A stretch of DNA of 37,748 bases, taken from an uncultured Eubacteriales bacterium (GTDB lineage: Bacteria; Bacillota; Clostridia; Oscillospirales; Oscillospiraceae). The position numbers and the translations under genes were made by a program. Each line of letters begins with the position of its first letter. Positions within the stretch are counted from its first letter, which is position 1. Shown piece after piece: positions 31,440 through 37,748 of this stretch. The notes under the pieces were generated by a model. It was not told the DNA's origin, did no database searches, and saw only the letters and a program-made list of their open reading frames with translations. The stretch lies in assembly GCA_934597725.1 (NCBI GenBank), contig CAKTSK010000018.1, forward strand, positions 1-37,748, read 5' to 3'.

Positions 31440-33133
31440 TGGATGTGATCCACGGCAACAAAAAGATCTCCCTGGGCCGGATGGCCAGCGCAGGCTCCGG
31501 CTTCTACCGCCGGGATATCTCTCCCTGGGTCATCGGCTATATCCTGGGCGTGGAATGGGAGGATGTGACGGTGGCGTACACCGACGAGAAGTACGCCGGG
31601 ACAGAGGGAGCTCCCTCCTATCAGGGCAAATACCTCTGCGCTGCCCCGGAGGCCACCCCCTTTGAGGTGATGCTCACCCAGGTGGGAGACAAGATCATTG
31701 CGTATGAGTCGGAGCGCTACAAGCAGCAGCGGCTGGTGGCCTTCTCCAACTGGCCCACCACAGACCCTTTCCTCTATCCCGACGCGGTATCCAACTTCTT
31801 CATGAAGTGCGCTCAGGTGGATGTGGAGCACATCAAGCGCACAGAGCATTTTCTGGCGGGGCAGTTTGCCTCCTACCATGTCTACCCCTACTACCCCGAT
31901 TATCTCAACTATATGGACGACTGGAGCGCCTACGGTCTGGATCAGGCGGACTATGCCCTGGCAGACGGCAAGCGCAACACCTACCGGGCGTATCTCCAGA
32001 TGCTCAACGACCACCACACCATGCCAGTGGTCATCTCGGAGTTTGGCGTGTCCACGGGCCGGGGCATGGCCCAGCGGGACCAGAACACCGGCCGGAATCA
32101 GGGCAATCTGTCCGAGCAGGACCAGGGGCAGGCCCTGGCGGACTGCTGGGCGGACATCCAGGCCGCCGGGTGTAACGGCGGCTGCGTGTTCTCCTGGCAG
32201 GACGAGTGGTTCAAGCGCACCTGGAACACCATGCACGCCGTGGACCTCAAGCGCACCCCCTACTGGTCGGACTATCAGACCAACGAGCAGTATTTTGGCC
32301 TGCTGTCCTTTGACCCCGGGGAGGAGCAGTCCGTCTGCTATGTAGACGGGGACTGTTCGGAATGGACACAAGAGGACCTGGTGGCAGAGCAGGACGGGAT
32401 CTCGGTGTCCATGAAGTACGACGAGAAGTTCCTTTACTTCCGCGTCCACAAGGACGGCTTTCGTTTCGGGGAGGAAGTCCTGTTCTTGCCCATCGACACC
32501 ACACAAAAGACCGGCAGCAGCTACTGTGAAAACTTCGGTCTGCTCTTTGACCGGGCCGCCGATTTCCTTCTGGTGCTGGACGGGAAAGAAAACAGCCGCC
32601 TGCTGGTCCAGGCCCGGTACGAAGCGCTGCGCGCAGCGTATTCTGAGAATGTACAGGGCTTCAACACCTATTTCCAGGAAAACCAGCCGGAACCGGATTC
32701 TCCGCAATTCGTCCCGGTGAACATGATCCTTCAAACGGCCACCGCCCTGCTTTACAAGGACAACACCGCCGCCGCAGAGACCTACGAAACAGGGCTTCTG
32801 ACCTATGGCAGCGCGGACCCAGACAGCCCGGATTTCAATTCTCTGGCAGATTTCATTTGCAGCGGCGACGACATTGAGCTAAAGCTGCCCTGGCAGATTT
32901 TGAATTTTGCCGACCCCTCCCGAATGACGATCCACGACGACTATTACGACGGCAATTACGGCGTGGCCTACCAGACCATCGATGCCATGTATATAGGAAT
33001 CGGGACGGAGGACACCCCGGGCCGCATCCAGCTCTCCTCTCTGCCCCTGAAAGGCTGGGGCAACAAGGTGACCGGCCATGAGCGGCTGAAACGCTCCTAT
33101 TACATATTGCAGGATATTTGGACCACGCCATAG
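31301..33133 (+). pseudogene. GH-A-like glycosidase, N-terminally truncated
   Basis: In frame +2 from about 31301, the text LEYNQGREEPLWLLHGVWVND picks up a TIM-barrel glycosidase in mid-barrel. The acid/base Glu is probably at 31553-31555 (GVEWED) and the nucleophile Glu at 32039-32041 (VVISEFG), the clan GH-A spacing order. Then SWQDEWFKRTWN and a C-terminal beta domain (about 32330-33133). The first barrel strands, signal peptide and start codon are missing; the nearest in-frame start, GTG 31412, is inside the fold. Its place between CotH and the HEAT/GT2 genes suggests an enzyme trimming or releasing the cluster's polysaccharide. Confidence 0.8.
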
Positions 33134-33151
33134 AAACGAGGTGACGCAGGC

Positions 33152-33448
33152 GTGAAGATAGAACTGCTGATCTATGCGTATCTGGCCATCTGCACGGCCA
33201 TGATCCTGTTCAACTGCGCCTGTCTCTTCGTCTTTCGGCGCCGGGACCATCTTCTGCAGCAGCGCAGCACACGCTTGACCAATGAGATCACCGGGCAGAT
33301 CCGGCTGCTCCAGCGCGGCGGTACGGTCGCGCAGGAGCATCTCGACCTGCTCCGCAAAAAGCTCTGCTGGATCGGGAACCTGATGGCCTTTGACGAAACC
33401 TTGGAGACCCTCTCGGGCCAGACCCTGAGGCTACGCGGACCTACCTGA
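33152..33448 (+). pseudogene. HEAT-like repeat membrane protein, N-terminal part (frameshifted)
   Basis: Starts at GTG 33152 with GAGGTGA upstream. One transmembrane helix (about residues 5-28) is followed by a basic cytoplasmic stretch. The frame is lost near 33420: up to FDETLETLSGQ it reads sensibly, then ends at TGA 33448. The following residues of the real protein (DPEATRTYLSAIHPVF) are in frame +1, consistent with loss of one G after CAG at about 33418-33420. Confidence 0.75.
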
Positions 33449-34281
33449 GCGCGATCCACCCGGTCTTTCCCTGGATCGTGACCGAGCACCGCTACCGCAG
33501 CGCCATGCAGCTGGCCTACTTTGCCTATGTGCTCGGCAAGTACCCCATCCTGTCTGAGCAAGCGGACCCACCGGTGACAGCGTTCCTGCTGCAGCTGCTG
33601 GAGGAACCCAGCCTCTACTGCCGGGAAAACGCCCTGCAGGCCATCTACAGCACCGGGAACTGCGACCTTGTCCTGCAGGCGCTGCGGCAGGTGGACGAGA
33701 GCGGGCGCTTCCACCACGGGAAGCTGCTGACCGACGGGCTGCTCACCTTTTCAGGCGACCGGCAAGAACTGACCCGTATGCTATGGGACAGTTTTGACGC
33801 AGTCTCTCTCTCCATGCAGACGGTCATTCTGGACTACATCCGCTTCAGCGGCAGCAGGATGGATGAGGAGCTGCTCCCCCTTCTGGCAGAGGAGGGGCGA
33901 GACGACGAACTGCGTTTTTCCTGCATCCGCTATTTTGAAAAACATCCCGATCCAAGGGCCTATCCCCTGCTGCTGTCTTTTCTGGAGCATCCGGGGGAGC
34001 GCCGCTGGGAATACGCCGCCATATCTGCCGCAGCACTTTCCGCCTATCCCGGGGAGCGCACCGTGCTCGCCCTCAAGTGGGCCATGGGCAGCGCCAGCTG
34101 GTATATTCGCCTGAACGCAGCCCGCAGCCTGACGTCCTTCCACCTCACCTATCAAGGCCTGGGAGATGTGATGGACAGCGGCGACCGTTACGCCCGGGAA
34201 ATTTTACAGTACCGGCTGGATCTCCAGCAGGCCCAGCAGGCGCCGAAGGAACAAGAGAGGCAGGAGGTGGCATTGGTATGA
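33421..34281 (+). pseudogene. HEAT-like repeat membrane protein, C-terminal part
   Basis: Continuation of the same protein in another frame: about 285 residues of paired amphipathic helices (QLAYFAYVLG, VTAFLLQLLEEPSLYCRENALQ split, LLPLLAEEGRDDELRFSCIRYF, AYPLLLSFLEHPGERRWEYAAIS split, VLALKWAMGSASWYIRLNAARSL split) typical of HEAT repeats. The first usable internal start is at 33478. The stop overlaps the ATG of the GT2 gene (ATGA). HEAT proteins beside processive glycosyltransferases probably act as scaffold or regulatory partners; that is inference. Confidence 0.75.
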
Positions 34282-35213
34282 TGACAGACGGCATGATGGA
34301 GGTCATCGAGGTGTTTTTGCATGGCGTCGGGGTGTTCTTTATCCTCTACCTGATCGGCTATTCCACCTTTCTGTTTCTGGCTGTGGTGGTCGGCGCCTCC
34401 ACGCTGTACCAGACCAAGCAGCAGACTTTGCTGAAAAACGTGCTGGAAAAGAACTACTATGTGCCGGTGACCATCATCGTCCCGGCCTACAACGAGGAAG
34501 TGACCGTGGTGGACACCGTGCGCTCCCTGCTGGCGCTAGACTACAAGACCTATGAGATCGTGGTCGTGGATGACGGCTCCCAGGACAACACCTCTCAGGT
34601 GCTGATCGACGCCTTCCACCTGCACCCCATCCGCCAGCCGATCCGCCGGCAGGTGGCCTGCCAGCGGGAAGAATTTATCTACAGTTCCACAGAGCAGAAG
34701 GTCCTCCTGACCCTGGTACGCAAGAAAAACGGCGGCAAGGCCGACGCCCTCAACATGGGGATCAACCTCTCCCAATACCCTTACTTCATCTGCATCGACG
34801 CAGACTCTGTGCTGCAATACGACTCCCTGCGGGAGATCGTCCGCCCGGTGCTGGAGGATGACCATGTGATCGCCGTGGGCGGCAGCGTCCGCCCCTGCAA
34901 CGGCATCACCCTGGAGAACGGACGGGTGACGAAGTATCACCTGCCCCGGAATCTGCTGGCCTGTATGCAGGTTCTGGAATACGACCGCTCCTTTCTGGCC
35001 GCCCGCATCCTCTTTGACAAGTTCAACGGCTCCCTGATCATTTCCGGGGCCTTTGGCCTGTTCAAGAAAGATGTGGTCATTGCCTGCGGCGGCTACAACC
35101 ACGCCACCATGGGAGAGGACATGGAGCTGGTCGTGAAGATGCATGAATTTTGTCTCGCCAATGAATTGCCGTATCGGATCCGCTACGCCACCAGTGCGAT
35201 CTGCTGGACCTAA
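34278..35213 (+). pseudogene. GT2 processive glycosyltransferase, N-terminal part (premature stop)
   Basis: An N-terminal transmembrane helix (about 15-40) is followed by a GT-A fold of family 2: IVPAYNEE (68-74), VVVDDGS (Asp98/Asp99), ICIDADS (174-176 DxD), FNGSLIISGAFGLFKK (split) and MGEDMEL with the GED acceptor-site motif. The pattern matches BcsA/IcaA/hyaluronan-type synthases that polymerise and export a polysaccharide. A TAA at 35211-35213 (codon 312) interrupts CWT-stop-VPERLKDL, where relatives have Gln or Glu, so one base change (C to T or G to T) explains it. The Q-R-R-R-W product-binding motif lies after the stop. ATG 34278 has AGGAGGTGG upstream. Confidence 0.88.
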
Positions 35214-35690
35214 GTCCCGGAACGGCTGAAGGATCTGGCCACCCAGCGGCGGCGCTGGCATTTAGGGCTGTTCCGGAGCATGACCCGGCGCAGAAGTCTG
35301 TTCGCCAACCTGCGGTATGGGCCGGTGAGCCTGATCTCCTATGTGTATTTTCTGCTCTATGAGCTGTTGTCGCCCTATATTGAACTGTTCGGTATTCTGA
35401 CGGTGATCCTGGCCTTCCTGGTGGATCTGATCAACGTCCCATTTATGATCGTGTTCTATCTGATCTATGCCGTGTTTGGCTCCGTGCTGTCGCTGACCGC
35501 GTTCTTCTCCCGCATCCAAACCATTGACCTGAACGTATCCTTCGCAGATGGCATGAAAGCGATCCTGCTCTGCCTGTTTGAGGTCACCTTCCTCCGGTTT
35601 GTGATGGCCTTCGTCCGAGCGACGGCTTTCCGGGGCTACCAGAAGAAAAAGATGGACTGGGGCCGCATTGAGCGGCAGAGATTGCAGTAA
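35214..35690 (+). pseudogene. GT2 glycosyltransferase, C-terminal part
   Basis: Same frame as the preceding part, directly after its TAA. It carries QRRRW (the Q-x-x-R-W motif needed by processive GT2 enzymes) and then about four membrane segments (near 35325-35400, 35400-35450, 35450-35510, 35560-35640), ending in a basic tail. Read through, the whole protein would be 470 residues, the normal size. An internal ATG at 35280 could start a 136-residue membrane fragment, which alone could not be catalytic. Confidence 0.85.
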
Positions 35691-35776
35691 CGAGGGGGCA
35701 CAGCGGAGGCGCATCGCCGCCCGTGAGGACCCGGAAAGCAGCGCAACGCTGCACACCAGCAGAAAGAGGGAGAGAC

Positions 35777-37690
35777 ATGGGGAACAGAACACGAGCAGGC
35801 ATCATAAGGCACCTGGTATCCATTGCACTTTTGTGTATCCCGCTGTGTACCGCTGCCGCGTCGGCAGTCTCCTCCACGCCAGAGGCTGCGGGCGCCGCCG
35901 GCACCATCTATGTGGCGGGCAACCCCGACTGGTATCCCGTGGAGTATTACGACCAGGATACCGAAGCGTATGAAGGTATCCTGCCGGAACTGCTGGAACT
36001 GGTCGAGGCCGAGACCGGGCTGGCGTTCACCTACATCCAGGCCGGGCCGGAGGACCAGCGCCGGAGGCTGGCGGAAAACGGACAGGTGGAATTGGTATCC
36101 GGCTGCGCGGCGGAGGAAACCTGGCTCCAGGAAGCCGGCATGCGTGCCGGCGCGCCCCTTCTCTCCCTCCCCGCAGAGGAAGGAGAGGTTCGCGTCTGTC
36201 TGGCCTTTACCCAGATCGCAGACGATGCCCTGGTGAGCCAAATAGAGGACGCGATCACGCGCCTTCCTCCCCAGACCGTTTCCGGGCTTTCCGTTCAGCT
36301 GCTGATGGAACAGCCCGAAAAGACCGCCTGGCGCCCTGTGGCCGTCTGCGCCGGCGCAGCCCTTCTCCTGCTTATCGTGGCTGTGGTGCAGGCAGCAGCA
36401 CTGCATCGTTCCAAAAAAAGCGCCAAGAAAGACACCCAGGTGGACCCGCTGACCGGCCTGGGAAACAGCGCCTATTTGACGGAATTTTTCGACACGTTCA
36501 TCTCCGACCAGTATCGCACGCTCTACGGTGTGGTCTATGTCGGCTTTGACATCGTGCGCTTCGGCCAGTATTACGGCGAGTCTGCCGCAGAGGAGTACCT
36601 CTGCTTTGCCGCCAAGGAGCTGAACCTGAGCACGCGGGACAATGAGGCGGCTGCCCGGGTCGGCAGCGGCTGCTTTGCCGTGGCCCGTCCCAGCAGCGGC
36701 GAGCAAGAGCTCCAGACATGGACCGGGCAGCTTGTGGCGCGGCTGAACCAACACGCCGAGCGGTATGGCGAGACCTACCGCCCCAGCTTCCACGCCGGGA
36801 TCTATCTGCTGGCACCCGGAGACCAGCGCTGTGAAACCGCCCTGTTCAACGCCCGGCAGGGATACCAGCAGGCGGCTGACCAAGCGCTGCCCTGGGTCAT
36901 GGTGCGCCCTGAGCTTCTGGAACAGGAGCAGGCGCGGCTGGAGCTGAAAAAGCAGACGCTGGACGCCCTCCAAAACCGGGAGTTTCAGATGTTCCTTCAG
37001 TTTATCGTCGGCGGAGAGGACGGGAAGATCTGCGGGGCCGAGGCGGTCTCCCGCTGGGACCACCCCCAGAGGGAGCTGCTCTATCCGGACAGCTACATCA
37101 AGCTGATGGAGGCGGAGGGGACCATTGCAGAGCTGGACTTTTACATCTTCGAGGAGGCCTGCCGGCAGCTGGAACGCTGGCAGGCGGAGGGGCGTGCGCT
37201 GCTCCTCTCCTGCAACTTTGCCCGGAGCACCATCGGGCGGGAAAACTTTGTCCTGCGTATTCAGGAGATCGCAGCCCGCTATGCTTTTGCGTACAGCCAT
37301 CTGGTCCTGGAGATCACGGAGAATGCCATGGAGGCCAACAAGGAGATGGCGTTCTCAAACATCTCCCAGTGCCGGGAGATGGGATTTCGCATTGCCCTGG
37401 ACGACGCCGGCAGCGGCTACACCTCGTTGGCCGATCTGCGGGACTACCCCCTTGATATCGTGAAGATCGACCGCTCTATCCTGAACGCCGCTGTCACCAG
37501 ACGCGGCGTAGACCTGCTGCTGGGTATCACCGCGCTGGTCCACACCCTGGGCATGGAGGTGCTGTGTGAAGGGGCCGAAACGCAGGCCCAGGCAGATTGG
37601 CTCCGGGAGATCGGATGCGACTATATTCAGGGTTATTATTTTTACCGTCCGCTGCCGCTGAAGGAAGCGGAGATGGTATTAACATCCTGA
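35777..37690 (+). CDS. EAL phosphodiesterase with periplasmic solute-binding-like sensor
   Basis: 637 residues. Signal peptide or anchor (1-32); a solute-binding-protein family 3-like domain (about 42-182: IYVAGNPDWYPVEYYD, YEGILPELLELVEAETG); a transmembrane helix (187-208); a degenerate GGDEF domain (220-375; signature GSGCF, 296-300); and an EAL domain (385-637). EAL residues present: Glu422 (EAV), Arg426, Asn480, Glu512, Asp542/Asp543 (DDAG, where DDFG is usual), Lys563, Glu598, Glu601, Gln618. The sensor is shorter than a full binding protein. It probably breaks down c-di-GMP in response to an external small molecule, next to the polysaccharide synthase it may control. ATG 35777 has AGAGGGAGAG upstream. 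No terminator is visible before the window ends. Confidence 0.92.
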   Translation: MGNRTRAGIIRHLVSIALLCIPLCTAAASAVSSTPEAAGAAGTIYVAGNPDWYPVEYYDQDTEAYEGILPELLELVEAETGLAFTYIQAGPEDQRRRLAENGQVELVSGCAAEETWLQEAGMRAGAPLLSLPAEEGEVRVCLAFTQIADDALVSQIEDAITRLPPQTVSGLSVQLLMEQPEKTAWRPVAVCAGAALLLLIVAVVQAAALHRSKKSAKKDTQVDPLTGLGNSAYLTEFFDTFISDQYRTLYGVVYVGFDIVRFGQYYGESAAEEYLCFAAKELNLSTRDNEAAARVGSGCFAVARPSSGEQELQTWTGQLVARLNQHAERYGETYRPSFHAGIYLLAPGDQRCETALFNARQGYQQAADQALPWVMVRPELLEQEQARLELKKQTLDALQNREFQMFLQFIVGGEDGKICGAEAVSRWDHPQRELLYPDSYIKLMEAEGTIAELDFYIFEEACRQLERWQAEGRALLLSCNFARSTIGRENFVLRIQEIAARYAFAYSHLVLEITENAMEANKEMAFSNISQCREMGFRIALDDAGSGYTSLADLRDYPLDIVKIDRSILNAAVTRRGVDLLLGITALVHTLGMEVLCEGAETQAQADWLREIGCDYIQGYYFYRPLPLKEAEMVLTS

Positions 37691-37748
37691 AGGAAAGAGC
37701 GGGGCTGGATGCGTATACGATTCAGTTCCTCGGTGCTTACAAATATGG

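Noticed and set aside
13063..35213. Reassignment of TAA as a sense codon, suggested by the two internal TAA codons
   Set aside because: Several intact genes in the window end in TAA (for example the PaaI thioesterase, M13 peptidase and GntR genes), so TAA is a normal stop here.
1..37748. CRISPR arrays, transposases or insertion sequences
   Set aside because: No regularly spaced direct repeats and no transposase, recombinase or Cas protein were found on either strand.

Overview
This 37.7 kb window is GC-rich (roughly 60%) and looks like a chromosomal segment of a gut-type, probably spore-forming Clostridia of the Oscillospiraceae (Flavonifractor / Lawsonibacter / Dysosmobacter-like; genus not resolvable by eye). 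The basis is the gene repertoire: SLH-domain protein, CsaB-type pyruvyl transferase, DivIVA-like coiled coil, SleB-type hydrolase, DUF421/DUF4363 pair, CotH, AgrC-like kinase and a 4-hydroxybutyrate/butyrate-type CoA-transferase. Promoters are housekeeping TTGACA-17-TATAAT type, and TTG or GTG starts are frequent.

Layout. (1) 1-262: two tandem strong minus-strand promoters and a leader typical of an rRNA operon that lies just left of the window. (2) 0.26-1.5 kb, minus: zinc-ribbon membrane protein and DivIVA-like protein. (3) 1.8-5.1 kb, plus: GT4 glycosyltransferase fused to a CsaB-type pyruvyl transferase, then a DUF3089 lipoprotein. (4) 5.2-8.0 kb, minus: PaaI-type thioesterase and an SLH-M13 metallopeptidase. 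The pyruvyl transferase and SLH protein suggest a pyruvylated wall polymer used for S-layer-type anchoring. (5) 8.2-12.5 kb, plus: GntR/YtrA regulator with a palindromic operator, followed by two ABC transporters in one operon. (6) 12.6-17.4 kb, minus: a hemerythrin gene with an in-frame stop, purC, DUF4363, DUF421 and a CoA-transferase. (7) 17.7-19.5 kb, plus: FlK-like thioesterase, SleB-type hydrolase, tRNA-Ser(GGA). (8) 19.8-24.1 kb: a divergent AgrC-like kinase and a response regulator with a strikingly short LytTR domain, an unrecognised membrane protein, and a low-molecular-weight phosphatase.

(9) 24.4-37.7 kb, plus: a contiguous c-di-GMP / envelope cluster. It holds a dCache-GGDEF(dead)-EAL protein, two diguanylate cyclases, VTC polyphosphate polymerase, DUF4956, CotH kinase, a GH-A-like glycosidase, a HEAT-like membrane protein, a GT2 processive glycosyltransferase, and a second EAL protein with a periplasmic solute-binding-like sensor. 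I infer that this encodes a c-di-GMP-controlled surface polymer. Its structural half is damaged in this sequence: an out-of-frame deletion fuses cotH to the glycosidase, the HEAT gene has a 1-nt frameshift, the GT2 gene has a nonsense codon, and DUF4956 has no conventional start codon. The c-di-GMP enzymes flanking it are intact. Either the system is decaying in this strain or the assembly contains errors there; read-level checks would decide.
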